Shown: positions 7,341 to 17,370, counted from the first letter of the stretch. The stretch is 34,851 bases of DNA from Methanobacteriota archaeon (GCA_021372315.1 JAJFUT010000105.1:1-34851), one strand, 5' to 3'. The notes: generated by a model from the sequence alone, not told the origin. Program-made: numbers and translations.

Positions 7341-7769
7341 GTGGCAAAAGGTCTTTATACTGCCAGGAAGTTGAAAAACGACAGGCAGAGATTTCGATGG
7401 AGTGACAGTTCATACAAGCGCAGGCTACTGAAGCTTAAGGAGAGGTCCGATCCTTTGGAAGGCGCCTCTCAAGCTCGTGGCATCGTCCTGGAAAAGGTCG
7501 GTATCGAGGCTAAGCAGCCCAACTCGGCCATCAGGAAGTGCGTGAAGGTACAATTGATCAAGAACGGTCGTCAGATCACGGCGTTCGCCGTGGGTGACGG
7601 GGCCATCAACTTTATCGATGAGCACGACGAGATCCTCGTCGAGGGCATCGGCGGTAGGATGGGTCGTTCATACGGTGACATTCCAGGTGTCCGTTACAAG
7701 GTCATTCAGGTCAACAACGTTTCCCTGAACGAGCTTGTCAGGGGCAGGAAGGAGAAGCCGGTGAGGTGA
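7341..7769 (+). CDS. rps12: Small ribosomal subunit protein uS12
   Basis: This 142-residue protein is uS12, located at the decoding centre of the 30S subunit. The conserved core is clear: [46 protein letters not shown], then [25 protein letters not shown]. The start is GTG at 7341, four bases after AGGTGA, and the protein begins with the usual AKGLYTARK. It heads the str cluster rps12-rps7-fusA-tuf-rps10. Its TGA is followed five bases later by the rps7 ATG, and the rps7 Shine-Dalgarno GAGGTGA overlaps the end of this gene. Confidence 0.97.
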   Translation: MAKGLYTARKLKNDRQRFRWSDSSYKRRLLKLKERSDPLEGASQARGIVLEKVGIEAKQPNSAIRKCVKVQLIKNGRQITAFAVGDGAINFIDEHDEILVEGIGGRMGRSYGDIPGVRYKVIQVNNVSLNELVRGRKEKPVR

Positions 7770-7774
7770 ATTAA

Positions 7775-8365
7775 ATGGCCGAAGAATCCTATATTGAAAC
7801 TAACAACATCCTTGTCTTTGGCAAGTACGGCCTTGGCGACATAGTCATCAGGGACGGCGGACTAGCGAAATACATCAGCCTCAACCCAGTGATGGTTCCA
7901 CACTCCACAGCGAAGCACGCGAACCGCTGGTTCGGCAAGTCCAAGGTCAACATCGTAGAGCGCCTCATGAACAACATGATGCGCACAGAGGTCTTCACCG
8001 GAAAGAAGATGAAGACTTACAGGGCCGTCAAGGACGCATTCGCGATCATCGAGACCAAGACGAAGAAGAACCCGATCCAGGTACTCGTCGAGGCTCTTGA
8101 GAACGCTGCCCCGCGCGAGGAGATCACAAGGCTCCAGTTCGGTGGGATATCGGTCCCGAAGGCAGTCGACATTTCGCCCTCGAGGCGCCTCGACATCTCC
8201 CTCAGGAACATCTGCAGGGGAGCCATCGCGGCATCCTTCAAGAACACGAAATCGATCGAGCAGTGCCTCGCCGATGAGCTCATATTCGCAGCAAAGAACG
8301 ACATGAACAGCTTCGCCGTATCCAAGAAGGAAGAGGCGGAAAGGGTCGCACAGTCGGCCAGGTAA
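7775..8365 (+). CDS. rps7: Small ribosomal subunit protein uS7
   Basis: This 196-residue protein is archaeal uS7, which nucleates assembly of the 30S head and contacts E-site tRNA. Typical blocks are NRWFGKSKVNIVERLMNNMMR near residues 50-70, NPIQVLVEALENAAPREEITRLQFGGISVPKAVDISPSRRLD, and the C-terminal LADELIFAAKNDMNSFAVSKKEEAERVAQSAR. Length is normal for archaea. Second gene of the str cluster, closely coupled to rps12. Confidence 0.97.
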   Translation: MAEESYIETNNILVFGKYGLGDIVIRDGGLAKYISLNPVMVPHSTAKHANRWFGKSKVNIVERLMNNMMRTEVFTGKKMKTYRAVKDAFAIIETKTKKNPIQVLVEALENAAPREEITRLQFGGISVPKAVDISPSRRLDISLRNICRGAIAASFKNTKSIEQCLADELIFAAKNDMNSFAVSKKEEAERVAQSAR

Positions 8366-8389
8366 GCAATACACTAAACAGGTGCGCTC

Positions 8390-10588
8390 ATGGGACGTAA
8401 AGAGGAGAACATATCGAAGGCTCAGGCGTTGATGGTCCAGCCTAAGTACATCAGGAACATCGGAACGGCGGCTCATATCGATCACGGTAAGACGACCCTA
8501 TCCGACAACCTGATCGCTGGCGCTGGCATGATGTCCGAGAACCTTGCTGGAAAGCAGCTCATGCTCGATTACGACGAGCAGGAGCAGGCTCGCGGGATCA
8601 CCATCAACGCAGCTAACGCATCGATGGTCCATAATTACCACGGACATGAGTATCTGATCAACTTGATCGATACCCCGGGGCACGTGGACTTCGGAGGGGA
8701 CGTCACAAGGGCCATGCGCGCCCTTGACGGTTGCATCATCCTCGTCTGCGCGGTCGAGGGCATCATGCCCCAGACCGAGACGGTCATAAGGCAGGCTCTA
8801 AAGGAGCGCGTCAGGCCGGTCCTTTTCGTCAACAAGGTCGATCGCCTTGTCAACGAGCTCAAGGTCACACAGGAGCAGATGCAGCAGCGCTTCGTCCAGA
8901 TCATCACCGAGGTCAACAAGCGTATCGTCGCTCAGTTGCCCGACGATCTGAAGAAGAAGTGGCAGGTCAGCGTCCAGGACGGTTCCGTCGCGTTCGGTTC
9001 CGCTTACAACAACTGGGCCATCAGCGCCCCGTACATGAAGAAGAGCAGCATCTCCTTCAAGGACGTTTACGAGTACTGCAAGAACGGGGACCAGAAGACC
9101 CTCGCAAAGAGGTCGCCGGTCCACGAGGTCCTGCTCGACATGGTCATCACCCACGTCCCAGACCCGCTCACTGCCCAGAAGGTCCGTATCCCGGTCATCT
9201 GGAAGGGAGACCTGGAGTCTGAGGTCGGAAAGGCCATGATGAACTGCGACACCAAGGGTCAGACGACCTTCATGTGCACGAAGATCATCATGGACCCCCA
9301 CGCAGGTGAGGTCGCCATCGGACGTCTCTTCAGCGGAAAGGTCGTCCGCGGACAAGAGCTCTTCGTCCTCGGGATGCCTAACCCGCAGCGTGTCCAGACC
9401 GTCGCTCTGAGCGTCGGAGCGGACCGCATATCCGTAGACGAGATCGACGCAGGCAACATCGTCGCCATCACCGGACTGAAGGACGCCATCGCTGGTGCCA
9501 CTGTCTGCACCGACCCCAACATGGAGCCGTTCGAAAAGATCTCTCACTACACAGAGCCTGTCGTCACGGTAGCAATCGAAGCGAAGCACATGAAGGACCT
9601 CCCCAAGCTGGTCGAGGTCCTCAGGGGCATCGGAAAGGCAGACCCGTCCATCCAGGTCACCATCAACCAGGAAACTGGAGAGAACCTGTTGGCCGGTATG
9701 GGCGAGCTCCACCTCGAGATCACCCAGTACCGTATCGTTAATGACTACAAGTGCGAGATCAAGGCATCTCCGCCGATCGTCGTGTACAGGGAGAACGTCA
9801 AGCAGACAGGCGGTCCGTTCGAGGGGAAGTCCCCTAACAAGCACAACCGCTTCTTCATCGTCGCTCAGCCTCTCGAAGAGGCAGTCGTCAAGGCAATCAA
9901 GGCTGGAGAGATCAAGACCGAAGGGAAGATCAAGGACCCGAAGGCTTTGATGAAGCAGCTCATGGACCTTGGCATGGACCGCGATGAGGCGAAGGGCGTC
10001 GTTTCGTTCAAACAGGACAACGTCTTCATCGACATGACGAAGGGTATCCAGAACCTGAACGAGACGATGGAATTGTGCAAGCAGGCGTTTGACGAGGCCA
10101 TGATGGTCGGCCCGCTGGCCCAGGAGAGGGTCGCAGGCATGAAGATCAAACTGGTCGATGCCAAGCTTCACGAGGACAGCATCCACCGCGGACCGGGCCA
10201 GGTAATACCTGCAACGAGGTCCGCCATATATGGTGCGATGTGCCTGGGCGAGCGTGTCCTGCTCGAGCCGCTGACCAAGGTATTCATCAACGTCCCGCAG
10301 GACATGATGGGTGACGTTACCCGCGAACTGCAGTCCCGCCGTTCGACCATCGAGGAGATCAACTCCGAGGGAATGAACGCGGTCATAGTTGCGAAGGCGC
10401 CGGTCGCTGAGATGTTCGGTTTCGCTTCCGCCATCCGCGGCGCGACACAGGGACGCGCTCTGTGGTCGACCGAGAACGCAGGGTTCGTCAGGCTGCCGAC
10501 CGAAATTCAGGTCAAGGTAGTCGCCGAGATACGCAAGCGCAAGGGCCTCAACCCAGAGCCATATGGCGCAAATTACTATGCTGAGTGA
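8390..10588 (+). CDS. fusA: Translation elongation factor 2 (aEF-2)
   Basis: This 732-residue GTPase drives ribosomal translocation. The G1 motif AHIDHGKTT lies near residues 28-36, the switch ARGITI and DTPGHVDFGG follow, and NKVDR is the G4 motif. His599, in DSIHRGPGQ, is the residue modified to diphthamide. Domains II to V follow in the normal order to the C-terminal RKRKGLNPEPYGANYYAE. Length is normal for archaeal EF-2 and there is no intein. The gene lies 24 bases after rps7, with AGGTGCG just before the ATG. Large open frames on the opposite strand, up to 598 codons, are shadows of its codon bias. Confidence 0.97.
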   Translation: MGRKEENISKAQALMVQPKYIRNIGTAAHIDHGKTTLSDNLIAGAGMMSENLAGKQLMLDYDEQEQARGITINAANASMVHNYHGHEYLINLIDTPGHVDFGGDVTRAMRALDGCIILVCAVEGIMPQTETVIRQALKERVRPVLFVNKVDRLVNELKVTQEQMQQRFVQIITEVNKRIVAQLPDDLKKKWQVSVQDGSVAFGSAYNNWAISAPYMKKSSISFKDVYEYCKNGDQKTLAKRSPVHEVLLDMVITHVPDPLTAQKVRIPVIWKGDLESEVGKAMMNCDTKGQTTFMCTKIIMDPHAGEVAIGRLFSGKVVRGQELFVLGMPNPQRVQTVALSVGADRISVDEIDAGNIVAITGLKDAIAGATVCTDPNMEPFEKISHYTEPVVTVAIEAKHMKDLPKLVEVLRGIGKADPSIQVTINQETGENLLAGMGELHLEITQYRIVNDYKCEIKASPPIVVYRENVKQTGGPFEGKSPNKHNRFFIVAQPLEEAVVKAIKAGEIKTEGKIKDPKALMKQLMDLGMDRDEAKGVVSFKQDNVFIDMTKGIQNLNETMELCKQAFDEAMMVGPLAQERVAGMKIKLVDAKLHEDSIHRGPGQVIPATRSAIYGAMCLGERVLLEPLTKVFINVPQDMMGDVTRELQSRRSTIEEINSEGMNAVIVAKAPVAEMFGFASAIRGATQGRALWSTENAGFVRLPTEIQVKVVAEIRKRKGLNPEPYGANYYAE

Positions 10589-10600
10589 GGCCAAAAACCG

Positions 10601-10610
10601 TTATATATCT
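10601..10610 (+). promoter_or_regulatory. Internal TATA box before tuf
   Basis: TTATATATCT sits in the 83-base gap after fusA, 62-71 bases before the tuf start. It suggests that tuf and rps10 are also made from their own promoter. Confidence 0.55.
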
Positions 10611-10657
10611 GGAACAATATCGAGCAAAAAGTCAAATCCAATGGATAATAAAAGTTG

Positions 10658-10665
10658 AAGGAGGA
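10658..10665 (+). promoter_or_regulatory. Strong Shine-Dalgarno of tuf
   Basis: AAGGAGGA ends six bases before the ATG at 10672. It is one of the strongest ribosome-binding sites in the window, as expected for an abundant protein. Confidence 0.7.
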
Positions 10666-10671
10666 TAAAAC

Positions 10672-11952
10672 ATGGCAGAGAAGCCCCACATGAACATTGT
10701 GTTCATCGGTCACGTCGATCACGGAAAGTCCACAACAGTAGGCCGCGTCCTATTGGAATGCGGTGCAATTGACAAGTACGTCATCGAGAAGTTCAAGAAA
10801 GAAGCGGGAGAGAAGGGAAAGGCAACCTTCGAATTCGCATGGGTCATGGACAACTTGCAGGACGTGAGGGAGCGCGGTGTCACGATCGACGTCTCTCACA
10901 AGAAGTTCACCACCGACAAGTACTACTTCACCGTCATTGACGCCCCGGGTCACCGTGACTTCGTCAAGAACATGATCACCGGTACTAGCCAGGCAGACGC
11001 CGCTATCGTCGTAGTCGCCGCGACCGAGGGGCCGCAGGCCCAGACCAAGGAGCACATCTTCCTCGCGAAGACCCTTGGTGTCAAGCAGATCATCATCGCA
11101 GTCAACAAGATGGATGCGACCAAGCCCGGCTATGACCAGGCTCAGTTCAACAAGGTCGTCGGAGAGGTTCAGAGCCTCCTGAAGTCCGTCGGGTTCAAGC
11201 TCGACGAGGTCCCGATGATCCCGATCTCCGCATACGAGGGAGTGAACATCATCAACGCTCCGTCTGACAAGATGCCCTGGTACAAGGGCGACACGCTGGT
11301 CGGCGCGCTCAACAAGCTGAAGCTCCCAGAGGTACAGACCGGAAAGGCGCTCAGGCTGCCAGTTCAGGATGTCTACACCATCACCGGTATCGGAACCGTC
11401 CCAGTCGGGCGTGTCGAGACTGGTATCTTGAAGCCGGACATGAAGATCATCTTCATGCCGTCCAACAAGGTCGGAGAAGTAAAGTCGATCGAAATGCACC
11501 ACGAGCAGCTGACTCAGGCAGTTCCAGGTGACAATGTCGGATTCAACGTCCGTGGCATCGCCAAGAACGACATAAAACGTGGAGATGTCGCCGGACCGAT
11601 AGACAACCCGCCGACCGTCGCAAAGACGTTCACCTGCCAGATCGTCGTACTGAACCACCCGACGGCCATACCAGTCGGATACACACCGGTGTTCCACTGC
11701 CATACGGCACAGGTCGCGTGCACGTTCATCGAGCTCCAGAAGAAGCTCGACCCCAAGACCGGAGCGGTCAAGGAGGAGAACCCGACGTTCCTTAAGACCG
11801 GCGACATCGCTATCGTCAAGGTCGAGCCGACCAAGCCGATGGTCGTAGAGAGGGCGAAGGACTTCCCGCAGTTGGGCAGGTTCGCCATCCGCGACATGGG
11901 CCAGACGGTCGCTGCCGGTATGTGCATCGATGTCGAAAAGAAGGAGATGTAA
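10672..11952 (+). CDS. tuf: Translation elongation factor 1-alpha (aEF-1A)
   Basis: This 426-residue GTPase delivers aminoacyl-tRNA to the ribosome. It has GHVDHGKST near residues 13-21, the switch [26 protein letters not shown], and NKMD as G4, followed by two beta-barrel domains ([21 protein letters not shown], then the C-terminal [21 protein letters not shown]). The sequence is complete and of normal length. It precedes rps10 by 39 bases. Codon choice is strongly biased, as in fusA. Confidence 0.97.
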   Translation: MAEKPHMNIVFIGHVDHGKSTTVGRVLLECGAIDKYVIEKFKKEAGEKGKATFEFAWVMDNLQDVRERGVTIDVSHKKFTTDKYYFTVIDAPGHRDFVKNMITGTSQADAAIVVVAATEGPQAQTKEHIFLAKTLGVKQIIIAVNKMDATKPGYDQAQFNKVVGEVQSLLKSVGFKLDEVPMIPISAYEGVNIINAPSDKMPWYKGDTLVGALNKLKLPEVQTGKALRLPVQDVYTITGIGTVPVGRVETGILKPDMKIIFMPSNKVGEVKSIEMHHEQLTQAVPGDNVGFNVRGIAKNDIKRGDVAGPIDNPPTVAKTFTCQIVVLNHPTAIPVGYTPVFHCHTAQVACTFIELQKKLDPKTGAVKEENPTFLKTGDIAIVKVEPTKPMVVERAKDFPQLGRFAIRDMGQTVAAGMCIDVEKKEM

Positions 11953-11991
11953 ACTCCTTCCCCTTCCCTTTCATTTATTTGAGGGATAACT

Positions 11992-12303
11992 ATGGCACAG
12001 CGTGCAAGAATTTCATTGAGCGGAACCGACCCAAAGAAGGTCGACAGCGTCTGCGGGCAGATCAAGCAGATCTCCCAAAGGACTGGTGTCGCCATCCGCG
12101 GACCGATCCCGCTACCGACCAAGAGGCTCGTGGTTCCGTGCCGCAAGAGCCCAGATGGCGAAGGGTCAGAGACCTGGGACCGCTGGGAGATGCGCATCCA
12201 CAAGCGCTTGATCGATCTCGACGCCGATGAGAGGGCACTGAGGCAGCTAATGCGCATTCAGGTCCCAGATGGCGTGAACATCGAGATCGTGCTCAGGTCG
12301 TAA
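11992..12303 (+). CDS. rps10: Small ribosomal subunit protein uS10
   Basis: This 103-residue protein is archaeal uS10, part of the 30S head. The sequence [20 protein letters not shown] and the block [40 protein letters not shown] are diagnostic, and the end [11 protein letters not shown] is intact. It follows tuf, with GAGGGAT before the ATG, and closes the str cluster, as in many archaea. A T-rich stretch after the stop (around 12347-12364) may end the transcript. Confidence 0.97.
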   Translation: MAQRARISLSGTDPKKVDSVCGQIKQISQRTGVAIRGPIPLPTKRLVVPCRKSPDGEGSETWDRWEMRIHKRLIDLDADERALRQLMRIQVPDGVNIEIVLRS

Positions 12304-12494
12304 ACGCTTTTCTATCACACTCTGTGAATATTCCAGTATTCACTCAGTATATTTTCCTTTTAAATTGTGTTCTATCATTGAAATTCCTATTCTTGGTCCT
12401 ATCGTAAAAATGATAACTCACATCTGGAATACCCCTTCTGCAACTGACAGATGAGGTCTCTGAAAGGGTCCTTCCAGTTGACGAGCTGATTGAG
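12304..12494 (+). other. Intergenic region before ilvD
   Basis: This 190-base AT-rich gap holds T-rich runs just after rps10, a TATA-like TTTTAAATTG near 12358-12367, and an inverted pair CATCTG/CAGATG (12421-12426 with 12447-12452). The ilvD frame stays open for about 25 codons upstream of its ATG, but has no good start there. I see no other gene. Confidence 0.4.
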
Positions 12495-14141
12495 ATGCGA
12501 AGCGATCTTGTGAAGAAGGGCGTGGATAAGGCCCCGAGCCGCAGCCTGCTGAGGGCCGACGGTCTGAAGGACGAAGACTTCGAAAAGCCGTTCATAGGCA
12601 TAGCGAACTCGTGGAACGAGGTCATCCCGGGACACATCCATCTCAACAAGCTGTTGGACGAGGTCCGGAAGGGGATCATCGAGGCTGGAGGCATACCTTT
12701 TACGTTCGGCGTGCCTGGCATATGCGACGGCATAGCGATGGGCCATGTAGGGATGAGATACTCACTGGCCTCGAGGGAGACGATAGCGGACTGCGTCGAG
12801 CTTATGGTCCAAGCCCACAGGTTCGATGGGTGGGTCGGCATCACCAATTGCGACAAGATCACGCCCGGCATGCTCATGGCAGCAGGAAGGATGGACGTTC
12901 CGGCGATCATGCTAACCGGAGGCCCGATGGAGGCCGGCAAGAAGGACGGGAAGAACCTGGACCTTCAGAGCGTGTTCGAGGCCCTGGGAGAGTACAAGGC
13001 AGGAAAGATCGATGAGAAGGACGTCATCAACGTCGAACGATGCGCATGCCCCGGAGAAGGAGCCTGCGCGGGGTTGTTCACGGCCAACACCATGGCGTGC
13101 CTGACGGAGGTGCTCGGCCTCAGCCTCGTCGGCTGCGGCTCCATGCTCGCGACGGACAGGAGGAAGCTCGAGCTGGCAAGGGATACAGGACGCAGAGCGG
13201 TAGAACTTGCAAAGAAGGAGATCAGGCCCAGGACGATAGCAACGCGCGACTCGTTCCTGAACGCCATCATGGTCGACATGGCGATAGGCGGGTCGACGAA
13301 CACGGCGCTCCACATACCGGCGATAGCGAGGGAGTTCGACATCGATATCAGCCTTAAGGACTTCGACGAGATATCCAGAAAGGCATCTCATCTGACGAGC
13401 ATAAGGCCGTCAGGGCCGTACAGCATGGGCGACTTCGACCGCGCTGGTGGCATCCCCGGGATAATGAACAGGCTCGCCGGAATGCTCAATGACGCCATGA
13501 CGGTCAGCGGAACGACGGTCAAAGAGATCGCGGAATCATCGAAGGTGCACGACAACGAGGTAATCAGGCCCTTGGAGCGGCCTTTCCACAAAGAAGGTGG
13601 AATCGCCGTGCTACGCGGCAATCTCGCTCCTAAGGGCTCCGTAATTAAGCAGGCGGCGGTCAGCGAGAAGATGATGAAGTTCACGGGCGTAGCGCGCGTC
13701 TTCGATTCCGAGGACGACGCCTCCGCTGCGATCATGAGAGGGGAGATCAAGGGCGGGGAGGTCCTCGTCATCAGGTATGAAGGACCGAAAGGAGGCCCGG
13801 GCATGCCCGAGATGCTCGGCCCTACGAGCATGATCTCAGGCATGGGACTGTCCGATTCTGTGGCGCTGATCACCGATGGTCGTTTCTCTGGCGCGACAAG
13901 GGGTCCGTGCGTCGGTCACGTGTGTCCCGAGGCGTTCGACAAGGGACCGATAGCTGCCGTCAAGGACGGCGACAAGATATCGATCGACATACCGGCAAGG
14001 AAGCTGGAACTGCTCATCTCCGACTCGGAGATGAAGAAGAGGCTCGCCTCCGTCGTGCCGGTCGACAGGCACCCTAAGGGCGTGCTGGCTAAGTACAGGA
14101 AGCTGGTCAGCGGGGCGGACGAAGGGGCCTATTCAAGGTAA
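12495..14141 (+). CDS. ilvD: Dihydroxy-acid dehydratase
   Basis: The 548-residue enzyme dehydrates 2,3-dihydroxy-isovalerate and 2,3-dihydroxy-3-methylvalerate, the third common step of valine and isoleucine synthesis. It uses an Fe-S cluster. The expected motifs are present: [48 protein letters not shown] with a cluster cysteine, [20 protein letters not shown], and [20 protein letters not shown]. The C-terminal half has [24 protein letters not shown]. Length is normal. The start [23 protein letters not shown] fits the family. It stands alone; no other ilv or leu gene is adjacent, although an acetolactate-synthase-like gene lies at 30885. Confidence 0.95.
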   Translation: MRSDLVKKGVDKAPSRSLLRADGLKDEDFEKPFIGIANSWNEVIPGHIHLNKLLDEVRKGIIEAGGIPFTFGVPGICDGIAMGHVGMRYSLASRETIADCVELMVQAHRFDGWVGITNCDKITPGMLMAAGRMDVPAIMLTGGPMEAGKKDGKNLDLQSVFEALGEYKAGKIDEKDVINVERCACPGEGACAGLFTANTMACLTEVLGLSLVGCGSMLATDRRKLELARDTGRRAVELAKKEIRPRTIATRDSFLNAIMVDMAIGGSTNTALHIPAIAREFDIDISLKDFDEISRKASHLTSIRPSGPYSMGDFDRAGGIPGIMNRLAGMLNDAMTVSGTTVKEIAESSKVHDNEVIRPLERPFHKEGGIAVLRGNLAPKGSVIKQAAVSEKMMKFTGVARVFDSEDDASAAIMRGEIKGGEVLVIRYEGPKGGPGMPEMLGPTSMISGMGLSDSVALITDGRFSGATRGPCVGHVCPEAFDKGPIAAVKDGDKISIDIPARKLELLISDSEMKKRLASVVPVDRHPKGVLAKYRKLVSGADEGAYSR

Positions 14142-14230
14142 AGGCTCACATTCCCCACCAAACCAGATACGGCTTACATCCGAGGGGCATTGCACCCATT
14201 CCATTCATCCAGCAAATTGAAGGGGGAAAT

Positions 14231-14240
14231 GCTTAAATTC
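14231..14240 (+). promoter_or_regulatory. TATA box of tRNA-Ala
   Basis: GCTTAAATTC is centred near 14236, about 29 bases before the tRNA. Confidence 0.5.
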
Positions 14241-14264
14241 AATATGGCATTACGACCTCTAACC

Positions 14265-14338
14265 GGGCGGATAGATCAGACTGGAAGATCGCCTGATTTG
14301 CAATCAGGAGGTCTCGGGTTCAAATCCCGATCCGTCCA
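14265..14338 (+). tRNA. tRNA-Ala (TGC)
   Basis: The cloverleaf is complete: acceptor GGGCGGA with TCCGTCC, anticodon stem CCTGA/TCAGG, loop TTTGCAA giving anticodon TGC, and T arm TCGGG-TTCAAAT-CCCGA. The acceptor has the G3-U70 pair that marks alanine tRNAs. The bases CCA follow directly (14339-14341), so the 3' end may be encoded. No intron. Confidence 0.94.
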
Positions 14339-14352
14339 CCATTTTCAGTTTC

Positions 14353-14500
14353 TTTGCTTCAATTTTCACGAGTGTTTTATGACTGCATTCCCCTTGGTCA
14401 TTTTTCCAGATATCCAATGGACAATAAGGGCGCTTCGATGTCCACATTGGAATCAGAATCAATTTTGCTCAAATTTCAACTAGTGTCTGTATGACTTCGT
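14353..14500 (+). repeat. Imperfect direct repeat of about 37 bases
   Basis: Two similar stretches start at 14353 (TTTGCTTCAATTTTCACGAG) and 14464 (TTTGCTCAAATTTCAACTAG). Each is followed by GTGT, TATGACT and a short divergent tail, ending near 14389 and 14500. They lie in the otherwise empty AT-rich stretch between tRNA-Ala and the peptidase gene. Their role is unknown. Confidence 0.4.
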
Positions 14501-14537
14501 TGGCCGATATATTGTCATATGTCGGAAATCTCCAGAT

Positions 14538-14547
14538 ACTTATAGCT
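14538..14547 (+). promoter_or_regulatory. TATA box of the M28 peptidase gene
   Basis: ACTTATAGCT lies about 30 bases before the ATG at 14573, giving a leaderless or nearly leaderless mRNA. Confidence 0.5.
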
Positions 14548-14572
14548 GTGAATTATTACAAACTGCGATATC

Positions 14573-16243
14573 ATGTCGGGGAAGCTCGTCTCATCTTTCG
14601 CTATTGCCATCATGCTCCTGTCCACATTGCTGGCTCCGATCGTCACCTCAGAGAATGCAGCTGCAGCATCGATCGATACGAACGGTTCCATAATGGACCT
14701 GGTCGACAAGGACATTCTCCATGGATATGCCGAGGACATCGTTGCGATATCCGAAGATAATCTCGCATACAGGGTCGCAGGCTCGGAGGGGGCGAACGAA
14801 ACGGCCGACCACATCCTTTCTACGTTCCAGGGGTTCGGTCTCGATTCAAGGACCGAGAGCTTCGACTTCACCAACTGGGATCTCAACGACCGCCCATCTA
14901 TGACGGTGGATGCCGATGGTGATTGGGCAACGGTCGATGACCAGGTCATGGTCACTTCGTTCTCGTCTGAAAGTTACAGTCTCAGCTCCAATCTGTCCGA
15001 CCCGGTTAAGGGGATAGCCTACCTCCCGCTTCCCGAGGCCGAGACGAGGACCGATGTCGAGCTGTTCTTCAGCTTGCCATACCGATATTGGAACGATTAC
15101 AATCTCACAGATGAGATAGTCATCGTCCCAAAGGAGATACGCTGGAACAATTACCTAGAGTCAACTCTGATCGGCAAGTTGAGCAGGGAAGGACCGGCAG
15201 GCGTCATCTTCTCTTGGTATTATGACTGGAACTCCGACACTCCAGATATCCAATTGGGCTCGGCAGGCGGCCGGCCGTTCTCATACAATGGCGACTATCT
15301 ATGGAGCCTCGGTCTGTCATGCGGCGTCGTCAACTACACTGACGGAGAGTACCTCAGGTCCATTGTCGATTCGGGAACGCCCCAGGTTAACTACAGGATC
15401 AACTCCACCTTGTATCAGGGACAGCAAACGAACGTGATCGCCACGATCCCGGGTGATGATCATCCGGAGAAGCAGCTCCTCATCACGGCGCATTACGACA
15501 GCGTGATGTGCTCTGGATATATCGACAACGCTGCAGGCGTCGCTGCAATGCTCGAGACCGCACGCGTCATGAAGATAGCATATGACTCGGGAACATGGAA
15601 GCCTGAGATCAGCGTCGTCTTCGTCGCCTTCGCCGCCGAGGAGCTGAGCCTTGTCGGTTCAGCCTATTTCGTGACCGCGAACGAAATTGGGGGCATAGTA
15701 GGGGTCATCAATCTCGATAGCATCGGAAGCCAGACCATGCAGGCGACTCACCCCGCGTCCGAGGCGAGGATAGGCATCGACGAGTTCTTCGAGGAGGTCG
15801 CGGACCAGGAGGACGTTCCCTTCGAATATTCGGCCGGAGGAGCTTCTGACCAGGCATCCTTCATATCCCCAGGATTCGCCGTGGGCGAGGTGTTCGACCT
15901 CTGGGGGACCAGGTTCTCCCTCACCACTTCGGACGAGGTTCCCGATTCCGTCCTGGTAACGTCGTCACCGTTGTTCATGGACGAGGGGGATGATGGGATG
16001 ATCGGACTGGCGCACACACGTCTCGACGTCCCGAACCCCGAGGGTCATGACTACTGGAACGCCAAGGAGCGGCTGTACCAACAGAGCCGCGTCATCGTCG
16101 GGGTCTCCGTCTTCCTTCTGTCGGGCGCATATACGAACGACATCTCGGAGCCAACGTGGCAGCCATACGTCTTTGCCATCGCGATAATCGTGGCTGTCGG
16201 CATATTGTTCATGGTCTTCAGAAACAGGATAAAGGGAATGTAA
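14573..16243 (+). CDS. Exported, membrane-anchored M28 family zinc peptidase
   Basis: This 556-residue protein has a Sec-type signal (KLVSSFAIAIMLLSTLLAPIV, residues 4-24) with small residues after it (ENAAAAS). A PA-like insert region follows (about 130-280), then the M28 catalytic domain. All metal ligands can be seen: His307 (TAHYDS), Asp318 (YIDNAAG), Glu356-Glu357 (AAEELS), Asp382 (NLDSIG) and His481 (AHTRLD). A C-terminal transmembrane helix (YVFAIAIIVAVGILFMVF, about 532-549) ends in a short basic tail, so the catalytic part should face outside. M28 enzymes are mostly aminopeptidases; the substrate here is unknown. The gene stands alone and converges on the SPFH gene. Confidence 0.88.
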   Translation: MSGKLVSSFAIAIMLLSTLLAPIVTSENAAAASIDTNGSIMDLVDKDILHGYAEDIVAISEDNLAYRVAGSEGANETADHILSTFQGFGLDSRTESFDFTNWDLNDRPSMTVDADGDWATVDDQVMVTSFSSESYSLSSNLSDPVKGIAYLPLPEAETRTDVELFFSLPYRYWNDYNLTDEIVIVPKEIRWNNYLESTLIGKLSREGPAGVIFSWYYDWNSDTPDIQLGSAGGRPFSYNGDYLWSLGLSCGVVNYTDGEYLRSIVDSGTPQVNYRINSTLYQGQQTNVIATIPGDDHPEKQLLITAHYDSVMCSGYIDNAAGVAAMLETARVMKIAYDSGTWKPEISVVFVAFAAEELSLVGSAYFVTANEIGGIVGVINLDSIGSQTMQATHPASEARIGIDEFFEEVADQEDVPFEYSAGGASDQASFISPGFAVGEVFDLWGTRFSLTTSDEVPDSVLVTSSPLFMDEGDDGMIGLAHTRLDVPNPEGHDYWNAKERLYQQSRVIVGVSVFLLSGAYTNDISEPTWQPYVFAIAIIVAVGILFMVFRNRIKGM

Positions 16244-16244
16244 A

Positions 16245-16250
16245 AAAGGA
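16245..16250 (-). terminator. Oligo-T end of the NfeD/SPFH operon
   Basis: The six A on the plus strand just after the M28 gene are TTTTTT on the minus strand, 17-22 bases past the SPFH stop codon. This is a plausible archaeal oligo-T terminator. Confidence 0.35.
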
Positions 16251-16266
16251 AGATGTTTAAAGGGTT

Positions 16267-17370
16267 TCAGCGGGGTTCTTCCGGGTACTTCTTCTTGGAG
16301 GACATCTGTTGGATCTGCTCGCCTGCGATCAGGTCCTTCTGCATGTCCAGCTCGACGGCCTTCAGGTCCCTCCTCAGCTCTTCTTGCGAGGGTATCGTGC
16401 CTAGGATCTCGTCCGGAGAGCCGACCATGCTCGTGATCTCCTCCTTGGTGGAGACATGCTTCTCTGGCAGCTTCGCGGAGACGCCAAGGTACTCCGAGAC
16501 GCCATCGAGCAGCTTCGTCACCTCGAACGGAAGGATCCACTTGGTCGACGCGCCCTGACCCAATGCCTTCATGGTATCCAGCGACAGTACGGTCAAGGCC
16601 CTTGAATCCAGGGAGAATGCGCCCACAGACAGTATACGGAGGCGCTGGGCCTCACCTTGGCTCTGAAGGATGATCGCCAGCCTCTCTCCTTCCGCCTCTA
16701 GGACCTTGGACTGCCTGACACCCTCGGCCTGGAGGATACGGGACCTCTTCTCTCCCTCGGCGTTCAGGATAGCGGCGGTCTTCGAGCCATCTGCCTTCAG
16801 GATCGCGGCGCGCCTGAGCCTCTCGGCCGAGGTCTGCTCCTCCATCGCCTGCTTGACCCTCGGTGCCGGGTCCACTTCCCTGATCTCGACGGCCTCGACC
16901 TTGACTCCCCACTTGTCGGTGGCCTCGTCCAATATGTCCCTCAGGCGCAGGTTGATCTTCTCCCTGCTCGACAGGATCTCATCGAGGTCCATGTCGCCGA
17001 TTATGGACCTCAGGGTCGTCTGAGCCAGATAGATCGTGGCAGACCTATAGTCCGTAACTTCGAAGAAAGCCTTCTGCGGGTCTATGACCTTCGTGTAGAT
17101 GATGGCGTCGACGTTGACCGGCGAGTTGTCCTTGGTGATGACCTCCTGTCTCGGGACATCCATCACTTGCGTTCTCAGATCGATCTTGATGACCTCATTT
17201 ACGAGGGGGGTGACATAGTTGAACCCCTGGTTGAGGATCCGAACGTACTTTCCCAACCTCATGTAGATCGCTTGCTCGTATGGCCTAACTATCTTGATCC
17301 CGTTCACCGTGATCGCCAAAGCGGCGATGATGACAAGGATCAGCATTGAAATGATGAGATATTGATCCAT
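16267..17370 (-). CDS. SPFH/stomatin-like membrane protein (slipin)
   Basis: This 367-residue protein has one N-terminal membrane helix (YLIISMLILVIIAALAITV, residues 4-22). The SPFH/band-7 domain follows (IVRPYEQAIYMRLGKYVRILNQGFNYVTP, then DVPRQEVITKDNSPVNVDAIIYTKV and the EVREVDPA-type strand end EIREVDPAPRVKQAM). A long charged coiled coil carries repeats of the A-E-G-E/S kind (ILKADGSKTAAILNAEGEKRSRILQAEGVRQ). Such proteins form large rings or scaffolds on the membrane, often with an NfeD partner and a protease. The nfeD-like gene is 18 bases upstream, so the pair is an operon. The gene has a strong AAAGGAGG site before its ATG. The C-terminal 80 residues are polar and less conserved. 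Confidence 0.92.
   Translation of the reverse strand: MDQYLIISMLILVIIAALAITVNGIKIVRPYEQAIYMRLGKYVRILNQGFNYVTPLVNEVIKIDLRTQVMDVPRQEVITKDNSPVNVDAIIYTKVIDPQKAFFEVTDYRSATIYLAQTTLRSIIGDMDLDEILSSREKINLRLRDILDEATDKWGVKVEAVEIREVDPAPRVKQAMEEQTSAERLRRAAILKADGSKTAAILNAEGEKRSRILQAEGVRQSKVLEAEGERLAIILQSQGEAQRLRILSVGAFSLDSRALTVLSLDTMKALGQGASTKWILPFEVTKLLDGVSEYLGVSAKLPEKHVSTKEEITSMVGSPDEILGTIPSQEELRRDLKAVELDMQKDLIAGEQIQQMSSKKKYPEEPR

Noticed and set aside
8798-10594. 598-codon open frame opposite fusA
   Set aside because: It mirrors the codon bias of fusA, has no family resemblance and no ribosome-binding site.
12410-12454. 14-codon frame ([14 protein letters not shown]) before ilvD as an attenuator leader peptide
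   Set aside because: It has almost no leucine or valine codons and no clear terminator/antiterminator follows; such attenuation is not established in archaea.
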